A program made the position numbers and the translations under genes. DNA of 64,000 nt, taken from contig NZ_AP027362.1 in assembly GCF_030295935.1 (NCBI RefSeq), positions 1,178,001 through 1,242,000 on the forward strand, written 5' to 3'. Position 1 is the stretch's first letter; each line of letters begins with the position of its first letter. The notes beneath the pieces are model-generated. The model did not search any database and was not told the origin of the DNA. It was given only the letters and a program-made list of their open reading frames with translations. Shown piece by piece: positions 42,899 through 54,600 of the stretch. Source of the DNA: Thalassotalea piscium (lineage in GTDB: Bacteria; Pseudomonadota; Gammaproteobacteria; Enterobacterales; Alteromonadaceae).

Positions 42899-44254
42899 AT
42901 GTTTGATTTTTTGTGGAATTTATCTTCATTTATTATTGCATTGGGTATTTTAATTACCGTACATGAGTATGGTCATTTCTGGGTAGCACGTAAAAATGAT
43001 GTGAAGGTAGAGCGCTTCTCAATAGGTTTTGGTAAAGCGCTTTGGCGAAAAAAAGATAAACAGGGTACTGAATTTGTTATCGCATTAATTCCGCTTGGCG
43101 GTTACGTTAAAATGCTTGATGAGCGCGTTGACGAGGTAGCTGATGAAGATAAGTTACGCACTTTTAATAGCAAAAGTGTTTATCAACGAATTGCTATAGT
43201 TGCTGCCGGTCCAATAGCCAATTTTTTGTTTGCAATAGCTGCCTTTTACTTAATGTTTATTTTAGGTATGCCGTCAGTTAAACCAATCATTGGTGAAATA
43301 AAAGTTGATTCTATTGCCGCGCAAAGCCAGTTGAGCGCAAATAGTGAAATAATTGAAATTTCAGGACAAAGCACCTTAGATTGGACCGATGTTAATTTAG
43401 CGTTAGCGTCACAAATCGGAAAACAACAAGTTAGTATTACTGTTAAAGAAAATGGTAGTGCAACACCTAAAAGTTATTTATTAGATACAAAAAACTGGCG
43501 TTTTGAGCCAGATAAAGAGCCTGCCTATGAAGGATTAGGTATTAAACCTTATCTAACAAAGCAACTGAATGAATTAGCGCTGGTGGGTAAAAACTCTCCA
43601 GCTGAAAAATATGGTTTAAAGGTTGGTGACCAGTTTGTAGCGATTAATGGTAAGGCTGAACGTAATGACTGGGAGTACTTTTCGACAGAAATTAAAAAAT
43701 ATCCTAGCCAAGAGCTCACATTAACGGTAAAACGTAGTTCGCAAACGCTTAATATAAAGGTAATACCTGACAGTGTTGAACGAAATGGAGCATTAATAGG
43801 CTACCTTGGTGTTGCGGCAAAGTCAGAACCTTATCCAGAAAAATATTTAATTGAAATTGGTTATGGTCCAATTGAGGCCGTCGGTAAAAGTATAGAAAAA
43901 ACTTGGAGCTTAATTGGTTTAAGTTTCGATATGATAGGAAAACTGATCACAGGAGATGTGTCAGTTAAAAATTTAAGTGGTCCAATAGGTATAGCGCAAG
44001 GAGCAGGGGATCACGCAGGGTATGGTTTTGTTTATTTTTTAGGCTTTTTAGCATTGATTAGCATTAATTTAGGCATAATTAATATTTTACCGGTACCAGT
44101 ACTTGATGGTGGCCATTTAGTTTACTACCTTATAGAGCTAGTAACGGGCAAGCCCGTATCAGAAAAAACTCAAGAAATTGGGTTCAAGTTTGGTACACTA
44201 GCGCTCTTAGGGTTAATGAGTATCGCATTATTTAACGATTTTTCGCGATTATAG
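42899..44254 (+). CDS. rseP: Regulated intramembrane protease RseP
   Basis: Site-2 zinc protease that cleaves RseA to release sigma-E and clears signal-peptide remnants. The 451-aa protein has the zinc motif HEYGH in the first membrane helix, GGYVKM, two PDZ domains (about residues 110-200 and 210-290) and the third ligand region ILPVPVLDGGHLVYYLIE. It lies 5 bp after dxr and before bamA, the canonical order. Confidence 0.97.
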   Translation: MFDFLWNLSSFIIALGILITVHEYGHFWVARKNDVKVERFSIGFGKALWRKKDKQGTEFVIALIPLGGYVKMLDERVDEVADEDKLRTFNSKSVYQRIAIVAAGPIANFLFAIAAFYLMFILGMPSVKPIIGEIKVDSIAAQSQLSANSEIIEISGQSTLDWTDVNLALASQIGKQQVSITVKENGSATPKSYLLDTKNWRFEPDKEPAYEGLGIKPYLTKQLNELALVGKNSPAEKYGLKVGDQFVAINGKAERNDWEYFSTEIKKYPSQELTLTVKRSSQTLNIKVIPDSVERNGALIGYLGVAAKSEPYPEKYLIEIGYGPIEAVGKSIEKTWSLIGLSFDMIGKLITGDVSVKNLSGPIGIAQGAGDHAGYGFVYFLGFLALISINLGIINILPVPVLDGGHLVYYLIELVTGKPVSEKTQEIGFKFGTLALLGLMSIALFNDFSRL

Positions 44255-44284
44255 AGAAAATAAGAAGTATTAAGTAATTACTAT

Positions 44285-46750
44285 ATGATGATTAAAAAAA
44301 TAGCCCTTGCGGTTTTATTAGGTGCCTTTGGTAGCACGGCACAAGCTGCTGAAGCGTTTCAGGTAGAAGATATTCAAGTAAAAGGATTACAACGTGTTGC
44401 CTTAGGCGCTGCGTTAACACATATTCCTTTTAATATTGGCGATACTCTTAACGATTTTCGAATTTCTCAAGCGATTAAAGCCTTATATCGTTCAGGTCAT
44501 TTTAACAATATTGTCGTTTCAAAAAATGGTAATCGCATAATTTTTCGCGTACAAGAGCGTGAAACTATCAGTAATATCACCTTTGAAGGCAATAAAGACC
44601 TGAAAGATGAGCAGTTAACTGAGAGTTTAGATGGCAGCGACATTCGTATTGGAGAAACGCTCGATAAAACAGTAATCTCTGGCCTAGAATCAGGTTTAGA
44701 AGACTTTTACCACAGTGTTGGTAAATATAATGCTGATGTTAAAGCTGAAATTACTCACTTGCCTCGAAACCGTGTTGATCTAAAGTTTATTTTCAGTGAA
44801 GGTGATGCAGCTGCTATTAAGCAAATTAATATAGTAGGTAATGAAATATTCACCGATCAAGACTTACTTGAGAATATAGAATTAACTTACGATTCACCTT
44901 GGTGGGATTTTATGGCGCAAGATCGCTATCAAAAGCAAACCCTACAAGGCGATATGGAAACCATAGAAAGTTATTATCTTGATCGTGGTTACCTAAAATA
45001 TAAAGTTGACTCAACCCAAGTGTCGATGACCCCAGATAAAAAATCGGTATATATTACGCTTAACGTTACCGAAGGCGAGCAATATAAAGTAAGTGATGTG
45101 GACTTTGTTGGCGATATGGCCGGGTTTGAAAAAACTATTAGAGCAATTAACCCTCTAAAGTCTGGCAAGCTTTATAATGGTGCAGAAGTTACATATACCG
45201 AAGAAACTATAAGTAAGTTTTTAGGGCGTTTTGGTTATGCCTACCCTAAAGTTACTACTATCCCATCGATAAACGAAGAAGATAAAACAGTTAAATTGTC
45301 TATTTCAATAGATCCTGGTAAACGTATCTATGTAAACCGTATAAACTTTCAAGGTAACCACGTAACAGCTGACAACGTATTACGACGTGAAATGCGTCAA
45401 ATGGAAGGTGCTTGGTTATCAAACAGTATGGTTGAAGGTTCTAAAGCGTGGTTATCTCGCTTACCTTATATGGAAACAGTTGAATTTGAAACGAAACAAT
45501 TACCAAACGAAGACGATTTAGTTGATATTGACTTTACCGTTAAAGAACAGCCTTCAGGTTCATTTACTGCAGGTATTGGTTATGGTTCAACGACGAAGTT
45601 AAGCTTGAATGCAGGTATTCAACAAAATAACTTTTTAGGAACTGGTAACCGCTTAGCGTTTAATATCAATACGATTAGTTATTCTCGTAGCGTTAACATC
45701 TCATACACTGACCCATACTTTACTAAAGATGCTATTTCTTTAGGTGGAAATATTTACTACAACGAGTTTGATGCTGGCAGTGCAAACCTTGTTGAATATA
45801 ATAATAAAACTTACGGTATAGGTGTTAATTTTGGTTTTCCGATCAACGAATACTTACGTTTAAACTTTGGTCTAGGTTATAAGAGTAACGGTATAACTCG
45901 TTTACAAACTTATGAGCAAATTCAACGCTTTTATGAATTGTTTTCTGATCCAAATAACCCTGATGGCGGTCTAGAGTTTGAAACGTTTGACGTGTCAGCA
46001 GGAATTTCCCGTTCAACGCTAAACCGTGGTACTTTTCCTACGGCAGGATCACAGCAAAGTTTAACTTATAAAATGACCACACCAAATTCTGATGTGAATT
46101 ATTTTAAAATTAACTTAGATACAAAATGGTATTTCCCGATTGCTAGAGGCTGGAGTGTTTTAACACGTATGCAATTAGGTTATGGTAATGGCTACGATAC
46201 CATTAATGGTAATGACCAAATACTACCGTTTTGGGAAAACTTTAGAGCGGGTGGTTCAGACACGTTACGTGGTTTTGAAACCAACACAGTTGGACCTCGA
46301 GCTATTTTTAGATATCCTAGTGGTATTCCTGGCACACCAGATCCTGTATCAGGGTCAAGCTGTTGTTTAGGGCCAGACCATGATGTAGTGCAAGCATCTA
46401 CTCGTTCAGTTGGTGGTAATGCCATTGCTTTGGCTGGAATTGAGCTAATTGTACCTACGCCATTCCTTGATGAAGGTTTTGCTAATAGCGTACGTACCAG
46501 TTTATTTGTTGATGCCGGTAACGTTTGGGATACTGAGTTTCAAATTAACGATTACAAAGACTTAGCAAGTAAAGAGTTTGAGAAAATAGCTGATTATTCT
46601 GACGTAGGACGCTTTAGAGCTTCAGCAGGACTTTCAGTACAGTGGCTATCTCCCATGGGACCAATGATTTTTAGTTTTGCTAAAACATTGAAAGAAGAAA
46701 CGGGCGATGATACAAAATTCTTTACCTTTAATATTGGTAAAACCTTTTAA
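44285..46750 (+). CDS. bamA: Outer membrane protein assembly factor BamA
   Basis: Core of the BAM complex inserting beta-barrel proteins in the outer membrane. The 821-aa protein has a signal peptide (GSTAQAAEAF), five POTRA domains (about residues 22-420) and a C-terminal 16-strand barrel ending in Phe (FNIGKTF). The FRASAGLSVQWLSPMGPM segment is typical. An extra Cys pair lies in GSSCCLGPDH in an extracellular loop. Confidence 0.97.
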   Translation: MMIKKIALAVLLGAFGSTAQAAEAFQVEDIQVKGLQRVALGAALTHIPFNIGDTLNDFRISQAIKALYRSGHFNNIVVSKNGNRIIFRVQERETISNITFEGNKDLKDEQLTESLDGSDIRIGETLDKTVISGLESGLEDFYHSVGKYNADVKAEITHLPRNRVDLKFIFSEGDAAAIKQINIVGNEIFTDQDLLENIELTYDSPWWDFMAQDRYQKQTLQGDMETIESYYLDRGYLKYKVDSTQVSMTPDKKSVYITLNVTEGEQYKVSDVDFVGDMAGFEKTIRAINPLKSGKLYNGAEVTYTEETISKFLGRFGYAYPKVTTIPSINEEDKTVKLSISIDPGKRIYVNRINFQGNHVTADNVLRREMRQMEGAWLSNSMVEGSKAWLSRLPYMETVEFETKQLPNEDDLVDIDFTVKEQPSGSFTAGIGYGSTTKLSLNAGIQQNNFLGTGNRLAFNINTISYSRSVNISYTDPYFTKDAISLGGNIYYNEFDAGSANLVEYNNKTYGIGVNFGFPINEYLRLNFGLGYKSNGITRLQTYEQIQRFYELFSDPNNPDGGLEFETFDVSAGISRSTLNRGTFPTAGSQQSLTYKMTTPNSDVNYFKINLDTKWYFPIARGWSVLTRMQLGYGNGYDTINGNDQILPFWENFRAGGSDTLRGFETNTVGPRAIFRYPSGIPGTPDPVSGSSCCLGPDHDVVQASTRSVGGNAIALAGIELIVPTPFLDEGFANSVRTSLFVDAGNVWDTEFQINDYKDLASKEFEKIADYSDVGRFRASAGLSVQWLSPMGPMIFSFAKTLKEETGDDTKFFTFNIGKTF

Positions 46751-46812
46751 TTTTAAAAACTGATCCCTATATCTATAAAAATGATCAGAAAATCTATAAG
46801 TAGGAGAAGACA

Positions 46813-47334
46813 TTGAAAAAGTTATTTAAATCTATTGCCATCGCAACAGTTGCTTCAGGCGCAATCTTATCAAGTGCAGCAGCTATGGCGGCAGATCAAA
46901 AAATTGGTGTTGTTAATTTTCAAGAAGTAATGGGTACAATTCCTCAAACTGCTGCAATTATGCAACAGTTAGAATCTGAGTTTAAAGATGAGCGCGCAGT
47001 TGTCGCTCAATTAGAAAAAGACATTAAATATTATCAAGAAAAAAAACAACGTGATGGTGCGTTGATGAGTGAGAAAGAAAAGGCTGATCTTGATAAGCAA
47101 ATAGGTGATTTATTTGCTCAATATCAAGAAAAAGGCAAAGCTTTACAACAAAAAGCGGGTGTTCGTCAAAATGAAGAGCAAAGTAAATTAATCGCGTTAG
47201 TTAGACAAGCGATTGATGGCATTGCTGCAAAAGATAAATTCGACCTTATTTTACAACAACAGGCCGTTGCTTTTGCAAAACCAGATGCTGACATTACCAA
47301 AAAGGTTGTTGAGCAAGTAAGTAAGCTTAAATAA
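46813..47334 (+). CDS. skp: Periplasmic chaperone Skp/OmpH
   Basis: Trimeric chaperone carrying outer-membrane proteins through the periplasm. The 173-aa protein has a signal peptide cleaved near AAAMA-ADQ, the start KIGVVNFQEVMGTIPQ and a long coiled-coil body (QLEKDIKYYQEKKQRDG). Start TTG at 46813 with TAGGAG upstream. It lies between bamA and lpxD as in E. coli. Confidence 0.94.
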   Translation: MKKLFKSIAIATVASGAILSSAAAMAADQKIGVVNFQEVMGTIPQTAAIMQQLESEFKDERAVVAQLEKDIKYYQEKKQRDGALMSEKEKADLDKQIGDLFAQYQEKGKALQQKAGVRQNEEQSKLIALVRQAIDGIAAKDKFDLILQQQAVAFAKPDADITKKVVEQVSKLK

Positions 47335-47498
47335 CAACTTTAGGGTAAACCCTACATAAGCTACGATAAATTCATTGTAACCTACTATGGCTTTCAGATC
47401 GTCTATACTTAATAGACTGGTCTGGAGGCCTAAATTGTTTTTACAAAGACACTGAGCAATTGAGTAGCTTTGTACACATCTTTAAAAAATAGGTTCTT

Positions 47499-48536
47499 AT
47501 GAATTACACCCTACAAGATATTGCAGATAAAATTGGTGCTTCAGTTCACGGCGATAGCCAATGCAAGGTTAGCAAGCTTGCGACCTTAGTTGATGCTGGT
47601 ACTGGAGAAATAGCCTTTTTATCCAATTCGAAATATAAAAGTCAACTCACCGACACTAAGGCAAGTGCAGTCATAATTAACCCAGACTGTTTAGAAGATT
47701 GCCCAACGAATGCGTTAGTGATGAACAATCCTTATATTGGCTATGCTATGGTCGCGCAGCTATTAAACACTACACCAAAGCCTGCTGATGCAATTCATCA
47801 CAGCGCTGTTATTGATTCAAGTGCTTCTATCGGTGTGAATGTTTCTATAGGTGCTAATGCTGTTATAGAGTCTGGTGTTCGATTAGCAGATAATGTTTGT
47901 ATAGGTGCAGGCTGCTTTATTGGTAAGAATGCTATAATTGGTGAAAATACCGTACTGTGGGCAAACGTAAGTGTTTATCACCAAGTAGAAATAGGAAAAA
48001 ACTGTTTAGTTCAATCAAATACAGTTATCGGCTCTGATGGTTTTGGTTATGCTAATGATAAAGGTCGCTGGATAAAAATACCGCAATTAGGTACTGTGAT
48101 CATTGGTAACGATGTCGAAATAGGTGCTAGTACAACAATTGATCGCGGCGCCTTAGGTAATACCATAATTAATGATGGTGTTATTTTAGATAACCAGTTA
48201 CAGATCGCTCATAACGTAGAGATTGGATCTGGCACAGCAATGGCCGCATGTAGTGTTATCGCGGGTAGTACAAAAATTGGTAAAAATTGTACCATTGCAG
48301 GCTTAGTAGGTGTTAATGGACATATTGAAATAGCGGATAATTGTATTTTTACAGGTATGGCTATGGTCACTAAGTCTATTACCGAACCTGGCGTATATTC
48401 TTCAGGCATGCCATGCGCACCCAATAAAGAATGGCATAAATCTAATGCGAGAATTAGGAAATTAGACACGGTTAATGTTAAAATAAAAGCGCTTGAACAA
48501 GCACTTAAAGAGCTTAAGCTTCAAGCTTCGAATTAA
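47499..48536 (+). CDS. lpxD: UDP-3-O-acylglucosamine N-acyltransferase
   Basis: Third lipid A step, adding the N-linked acyl chain. The 345-aa protein has an N-terminal uridine-binding domain, a left-handed beta-helix of hexapeptide repeats (IGVNVSIGANAVIESGV and on) and a C-terminal helix. The catalytic His lies in LQIAHNVEIGS. RBS is weak. It is followed closely by fabZ. Confidence 0.96.
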   Translation: MNYTLQDIADKIGASVHGDSQCKVSKLATLVDAGTGEIAFLSNSKYKSQLTDTKASAVIINPDCLEDCPTNALVMNNPYIGYAMVAQLLNTTPKPADAIHHSAVIDSSASIGVNVSIGANAVIESGVRLADNVCIGAGCFIGKNAIIGENTVLWANVSVYHQVEIGKNCLVQSNTVIGSDGFGYANDKGRWIKIPQLGTVIIGNDVEIGASTTIDRGALGNTIINDGVILDNQLQIAHNVEIGSGTAMAACSVIAGSTKIGKNCTIAGLVGVNGHIEIADNCIFTGMAMVTKSITEPGVYSSGMPCAPNKEWHKSNARIRKLDTVNVKIKALEQALKELKLQASN

Positions 48537-48561
48537 TATTAGAATCTAAAAGGAATGACAA

Positions 48562-49014
48562 TTGGATTTACAAAAAAATGTAATGGGTGTTGAAGAAATT
48601 CAAAAGCTCATACCACATCGCTACCCAATGCTTTTAGTTGATCGTGTGCTTGATTATCAACCAGGTAAGTGGTTGCACGCGATTAAAAATGTCACGATTA
48701 ATGAGCCGATATTTACAGGCCATTTTCCTGAGTTAGCTATTTTTCCAGGGGTATTAATACTAGAAAGTTTAGCACAAGCAACAGGTATATTAGGATTTAA
48801 AACGACTGAAGGTCGTGGCGATGATGAAATGTATTTATTTGCTTCAATCGATAACGCCAAATTTAAACGTCCGGTAGTACCAGGTGACACAATGCACTTG
48901 CATGTAGAGTTTATTAAAGAGCGCCGTAATATGTGGAAGTTTTATGGTGAAGCTAAGGTTGATGGTAATATTGTATGTTCAGCTGACTTAATGTGTGCTC
49001 GACGCAAACTGTAA
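48562..49014 (+). CDS. fabZ: 3-hydroxyacyl-ACP dehydratase FabZ
   Basis: Dehydrates 3-hydroxyacyl-ACP in fatty acid synthesis and competes with lipid A synthesis for 3-hydroxyacyl-ACP. The hot-dog-fold protein of 150 aa has the catalytic His and Glu in [22 protein letters not shown] and starts with [17 protein letters not shown]. Start TTG at 48562 with AAAGGAAT upstream. Confidence 0.96.
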   Translation: MDLQKNVMGVEEIQKLIPHRYPMLLVDRVLDYQPGKWLHAIKNVTINEPIFTGHFPELAIFPGVLILESLAQATGILGFKTTEGRGDDEMYLFASIDNAKFKRPVVPGDTMHLHVEFIKERRNMWKFYGEAKVDGNIVCSADLMCARRKL

Positions 49015-49029
49015 ATAGAGGTTAAAGAT

Positions 49030-49800
49030 TTGATCCACGAACAAGCAATAATAGAAGCCGGTGCTCAAATCGGCAACAATGTCACTATTGGCCCTTGGAC
49101 GTTTATCAGCAAGGATGTTGTAATTGGTGACAACTGTAATATTAGTTCACATGTTGTTATTAATGGTCCAACAAAAATAGGTAAGGGTAACCGTATTTTT
49201 CAATTTGCTTCTATCGGTGAAGATTGCCAAGACTTAAAATATGCAGGTGAAGTAACCGAATTAGTTATTGGTGACAATAATACCTTTAGAGAATGCTGCA
49301 CAATACATAGAGGCACTATTCAAGACAAAGGTATAACGTCTATTGGTTCTAACAACCTATTTATGGCATATACGCATGTTGCTCATGACTGTGTTGTGGG
49401 TGACCACTGTATTATGGCCAACAATGCTTCTATCGCTGGGCATGTTCACGTAGGTGATCATGTTATTTTAGGCGGTATGAGTGGTGTTCATCAGTTTTGT
49501 CACATTGGCGCGCACAGCTTTATAGCAGCTAATAGCCTAGTCTTAAAAGATGTTCCTCCTTATATTATGGCCGCAGGAGACAGTGCTAAGCCTTATGGGT
49601 TAAACAGCGAAGGCCTTAAAAGACGAGGCTTTAGTACTGAAGTAATTTCTTCAATTAAAAAAGCTTATCGGATGGTATATCGTCAAGGGTTAACCATAGA
49701 CGCAGCATTAGATAAAATGAAAAGTGAACTGACTGATAGCAAGGATTTACAGCTGTTTGCTAGCTTTGTAAAGTCTTCAAGTCGTGGCATTATTCGCTAA
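49030..49800 (+). CDS. lpxA: UDP-N-acetylglucosamine acyltransferase
   Basis: First step of lipid A synthesis. The 256-aa protein is a left-handed beta-helix; the catalytic His lies in AYTHVAHDCVVGDHC, and GGMSGVHQFCHIGAHSFIAA is characteristic. Start TTG at 49030, with GAGG upstream. It lies 15 bp after fabZ. Confidence 0.96.
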   Translation: MIHEQAIIEAGAQIGNNVTIGPWTFISKDVVIGDNCNISSHVVINGPTKIGKGNRIFQFASIGEDCQDLKYAGEVTELVIGDNNTFRECCTIHRGTIQDKGITSIGSNNLFMAYTHVAHDCVVGDHCIMANNASIAGHVHVGDHVILGGMSGVHQFCHIGAHSFIAANSLVLKDVPPYIMAAGDSAKPYGLNSEGLKRRGFSTEVISSIKKAYRMVYRQGLTIDAALDKMKSELTDSKDLQLFASFVKSSSRGIIR

Positions 49801-49807
49801 TATCGCT

Positions 49808-50989
49808 ATGAACAATCAACTTTCTGCTCAAGCTACCGAAACTAGCGAAGCAAAAGCCCATCATACTCCCACGTTTGCTATTGTTGTTGGCGAACACTCT
49901 GGAGATACCTTAGGAGCAGGTTTGATGGTTGAGTTATCACGCCATTACCCTGATGCTAAGTTTATTGGCATTGGTGGCCCTAAGATGTTGGCTTTAGGCT
50001 TTGAAAGCTTATTTGCAATGGATGAGCTATCTGTTATGGGCTTAGTAGAAGTGCTAGGGCGGATCAAACGCTTATTACATATAAGAAAATCATTAACCCA
50101 ATACTTTATCAAACATAAACCTTCTGTTTTTATTGGTATTGATGCACCAGATTTTAATTTATCATTAGAAGAGAAGCTTAAAAAAGAAGGCGTAAAAACA
50201 GTACATTACGTTAGCCCTTCGGTATGGGCATGGCGTGAAAAACGTGTTTTTAAAATTGAAAAAGCCACCAATATGGTGTTATCTCTCTTACCTTTTGAAA
50301 AGCAATTTTACGATAAACATCAAGTTCCTTGCACCTTTGTTGGGCATCCTCTAGCGGACGACATACCGTTATTATCTAACAAGGCAGAGGCTAGAAGTAA
50401 ATTGTCATTACCGCAACAAAATAAAATTGTGGCATTAATGCCTGGAAGTCGTGGTGGCGAACTTGAGCGTTTAGTGCCACCATTTTTAGCTAGTGCGCAG
50501 CTTCTATTGGCTTCAGATCCTGACGTGGTATTTGTCGTGCCAATGATCAGTGAGAAAAGAACAGCGCAATTTAATAAAATAAGGCAAGAGTTAGCACCAG
50601 AATTGCCCGTTATCGTAATAACGAATCAAACCCAAGACGTAATGGCTGCAAGTGACTGCTTATTAATGGCTTCAGGTACAGTGACTTTAGAGGCTGCTCT
50701 GATTAAACGCCCCATGGTTATTTGTTACAAGTTTAATTTGTTAACGTATTGGTTAGCCATGTGGTTAGTGAAGTTAAAGTGGTTTTCTTTACCAAATTTA
50801 TTGGCTAATCGCACTTTAGTGCCTGAATTGCTTCAAAATGAAGTTGAGCCTGCTCATATCGTGCCTTTAATTAAAGAAAGGCTATACCAGGATCAAGAAA
50901 CTTTGACACAAGCATTTACCGATATTCACAAGCAATTAAAGCAAAATGCAAGTGAAAAAGCGGCCAAAGCAGTAATTGAGTTGCTATAA
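49808..50989 (+). CDS. lpxB: Lipid-A-disaccharide synthase
   Basis: GT-B glycosyltransferase joining two acylated glucosamines. Motifs are [16 protein letters not shown] near the N-terminus, [14 protein letters not shown], and [13 protein letters not shown]. The start is taken as the ATG at 49808 (393 aa); an in-frame GTG at 49784 overlaps lpxA. Neither has a good ribosome-binding site, so translation may be coupled to lpxA. Confidence 0.95.
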   Translation: MNNQLSAQATETSEAKAHHTPTFAIVVGEHSGDTLGAGLMVELSRHYPDAKFIGIGGPKMLALGFESLFAMDELSVMGLVEVLGRIKRLLHIRKSLTQYFIKHKPSVFIGIDAPDFNLSLEEKLKKEGVKTVHYVSPSVWAWREKRVFKIEKATNMVLSLLPFEKQFYDKHQVPCTFVGHPLADDIPLLSNKAEARSKLSLPQQNKIVALMPGSRGGELERLVPPFLASAQLLLASDPDVVFVVPMISEKRTAQFNKIRQELAPELPVIVITNQTQDVMAASDCLLMASGTVTLEAALIKRPMVICYKFNLLTYWLAMWLVKLKWFSLPNLLANRTLVPELLQNEVEPAHIVPLIKERLYQDQETLTQAFTDIHKQLKQNASEKAAKAVIELL

Positions 50990-50990
50990 C

Positions 50991-51617
50991 ATGACGCAAC
51001 CTAAACGTATTACACCTCCATTTGAATACCCTATTGCGTATTGTATCGCTGGTGTTGATGAAGTAGGCCGAGGCCCATTAGTTGGTGATGTAGTCACCGC
51101 AGCTGTTATTCTTGACATAGAAAACCCCATTGATGGACTAATGGATTCAAAGAAGTTATCTGAAAAAAAACGAGCTTTACTTTTTGACCAAATAAAGGAA
51201 AAAGCAATTGCTTGGTCAATCGGTAGGGCTTCACCTGAAGAAATAGATACCTTGAATATTTTGCATGCAACAATGCTAGCAATGCAGCGTGCTGTTCAAG
51301 GGCTTAGTGTTGTACCTGACTATGTCTTAGTTGACGGCAATAGAACACCAACCTTTGGTAGTGAACAGGGAAAAATAGCAAGTCAATCTGTGGTTAAAGG
51401 AGATGACAGAGTCGCTGAAATAAGCGCTGCATCTATTTTAGCTAAGGTGGTTCGAGATAATGAAATGATCGCGTTAGACAAATTACATCCTCAATACGGC
51501 TTTGCCAAGCATAAGGGCTATCCAACTAAACATCATTTGGAAATGATCGCACAATATGGTGTACTACCAAGTTATAGAAAAAGTTTTAAACCAGTCGCCG
51601 CAATTATTAATCAGTAG
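50991..51617 (+). CDS. rnhB: Ribonuclease HII
   Basis: Cleaves RNA in RNA-DNA hybrids, including single ribonucleotides in DNA. The protein (208 aa from the ATG at 50991, 1 bp after lpxB) has the active-site motif [16 protein letters not shown], further acidic residues in YVLVDGN, and SILAKVVRD. The frame is open upstream to a TTG at 50976. Confidence 0.96.
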   Translation: MTQPKRITPPFEYPIAYCIAGVDEVGRGPLVGDVVTAAVILDIENPIDGLMDSKKLSEKKRALLFDQIKEKAIAWSIGRASPEEIDTLNILHATMLAMQRAVQGLSVVPDYVLVDGNRTPTFGSEQGKIASQSVVKGDDRVAEISAASILAKVVRDNEMIALDKLHPQYGFAKHKGYPTKHHLEMIAQYGVLPSYRKSFKPVAAIINQ

Positions 51618-51631
51618 AGTTATATAAAGTA

Positions 51632-54600
51632 ATGTCAGAAGTCGCGCCAACAGCAGAGCAAACAATAGAGGCGTCCACTCCCCCTAAATTTATTCACTTA
51701 AGAGTACATAGCGACTTTTCGATGTCTGATGGACTTAACAAAGTTAAGCCCATAGTTTCTAAAGCAGCTGATCTTAAAATGCCGGCTATTGCGTTAACTG
51801 ACCAAACTAACCTTTGTGGGTTAGTAAAATTTTACCATGCAACAGAAGGGGCTGGACTTAAGCCGATTATAGGTAGTGACTTTTGGGTTAAGAGTGATGA
51901 ATTGGAAGATGAACTGTTTCGCTTGGTTGTTATTACCACTAATAATGACGGTTATAAAAACCTAACAGAGTTGATATCTAAAGCTTATTTGCGGGGGCAT
52001 ATACAAGGCCGAGCCGTAATTGATAAAGCATGGCTACCTGAACATTCAGAAGGACTCATCATACTTTCTGGTGGTCGAGATGGTGATATTGGTAAAGCGC
52101 TAATTAAAGGCAATAAAGACCTTGTTCAGCGCATGGTAAGCTTCTATCAACAGCATTTTAATAATTGTTTTTACCTTGAACTCATTCGAACAGGGCGAGA
52201 TAACGAAGAGCGATACCTTCATTTAGCTGTTGAGTTAGCAGAGCAAGAACAGCTACCTGTAGTAGCGACTAATGAAGTTGTATTTTTATCTGAAGATTTA
52301 TTCGAAGCTCACGAAATTAGAGTAGCGATCCATGATGGTTACACATTAGACGATAAGCGTCGTCCAAAGAAGTATAGTCCACAGCAATACTTGCGAAGTG
52401 AGCAAGAAATGCTGGAATTGTTTGCTGATATTCCTGAAGCTCTCGAAAATACGGTAGAAATTGCTAAGCGTTGCAATGTTACAGTGCGCCTTGGCGAATA
52501 TGTTTTACCTGACTTTCCTACCAATGGCATGAGTATCGAAGATTACCTTGTTAAAGTATCAGAAGAAGGTTTAGAAGACCGTTTAGCGTTTCTATTTGAT
52601 AAAAACGCGCCAGATTTTGCAGAAAAGCGTAAACCCTACGATGAACGACTAGCGATCGAGTTAGAAGTTATTAATAACATGGGATTTCCTGGTTATTTCT
52701 TAATTGTTATGGAATTTATACAATGGAGTAAAGATAACAATATTCCGGTAGGTCCTGGTCGTGGTTCTGGCGCAGGTTCATTAGTGGCATATGCTCAAAA
52801 AATTACCGATCTTGATCCACTAGAGTATGACTTATTATTTGAACGTTTTCTTAACCCTGAACGAGTGTCAATGCCCGATTTTGATATTGACTTTTGCATG
52901 GATCGTAGAGATGAAGTTATTGATCATGTAGCAGAACTTTATGGTCGAGATGCTGTTTCTCAAATTATTACCTTTGGTACTATGGCCGCAAAAGCAGTCA
53001 TTCGAGATGTAGGGCGGGTATTAGGACACCCGTACGGTTTTGTTGATCGAATTTCAAAGTTGATCCCTGGCGATCCCGGCATGACATTAGCGAAAGCGTT
53101 TGAAGTTGAAGCAAAACTTCCCGAAGCTTACGCACAAGACAGCGAAGTACGCGACCTTATAGATATGTGTCGTATTTTAGAAGGTACTACACGAAATGCA
53201 GGTAAACATGCCGGTGGAGTAGTTATCTCGCCAACAACTATCACTGACTTTGCGCCATTATATTGTGACGATGAAGGGAAAAACCCAGTTACCCAATTTG
53301 ACAAAAATGATGTTGAAGATGCTGGTTTAGTTAAGTTTGACTTTTTAGGGTTACGTACCTTAACTATTTTACAATGGGCAGTGGAAATTGCCGATGAAAA
53401 ACTAATTAAAGCTGGCAAAGAACCGATCAATATTGCAGCGATACCGCTCGATGATAAAAAGTCATTCTCAATGCTGCTTAAGTCCCAAACAACGGCCGTG
53501 TTTCAGCTTGAATCAAGTGGTATGAAATCATTGATCGATAAACTTAAACCCGACTGTTTTGAAGATATTATCGCACTAGTAGCGCTTTTTCGGCCGGGAC
53601 CACTTCAATCAGGCATGGTTGATAACTTTATCGAACGAAAGCATGGCCGCGAGGCTATTTCCTACCCTGATGAGAAGTGGCAACATGAAGACTTAAAACC
53701 CATCCTTGAACCCACGTACGGTATCATTTTATATCAAGAGCAAGTGATGCAAATAGCTCAGGTTCTTGCAGGATACACGCTAGGCGGAGCTGATATGTTA
53801 CGTCGTGCGATGGGTAAGAAAAAACCCGAAGAGATGGCAAAACAACGTGAAGGTTTTGAACAAGGTGCAAAAAATCGTGGTGTAGATGGTGAATTAGCGA
53901 TTAAAATTTTCGATCTAGTAGAAAAATTTGCTGGTTATGGCTTTAATAAATCACATTCAGCTGCTTATGCACTAGTTTCTTATCAAACCCTGTGGATGAA
54001 AGCGCATTTTCCAGCACCATTTATGGCTGCTGTAATGTCCGCTGATATGGATAATACTGACAAAATAGTGACCTTAGTTGATGAATGTAAAAACATGGGC
54101 ATCGACTTATTACCTCCAGATGTAAATAGCGGACATTATAAATTTACCGTTAACGATAACGATCAAATAATATATGGCATTGGTGCAATAAAAGGTGTTG
54201 GTGAAGGCCCAATTGAGGCCATTATCAGTGCGCGTGAAACCGGAGGGCCTTTTGTTGATTTATTTGATTTTTGCGCCCGTTTAGACTTAAAAAAAACCAA
54301 CAAGCGGGTCTTAGAAAAATTAATTAAAGCTGGAGCGATGGACGCATTAGGGCCTCAGCTTGAAAAAGGGCCACACCGTGCTGCATTATTTGAAACCTTA
54401 CCCGAAGCTATTAAAGCGGCAGAGCAACACGCTAAGGCACAAGCTATTGGGCAAAATGATTTATTTGGCTTGATAAATGAAGAGCCTGAAGATACACGCC
54501 AAGCCTTTAAAGACGTATTGCCATGGCAAGAAGAAGTATGGTTAGAGGGTGAAAAAGAAACTCTTGGGCTATATCTAACGGGTCATCCGATTGATCGCTA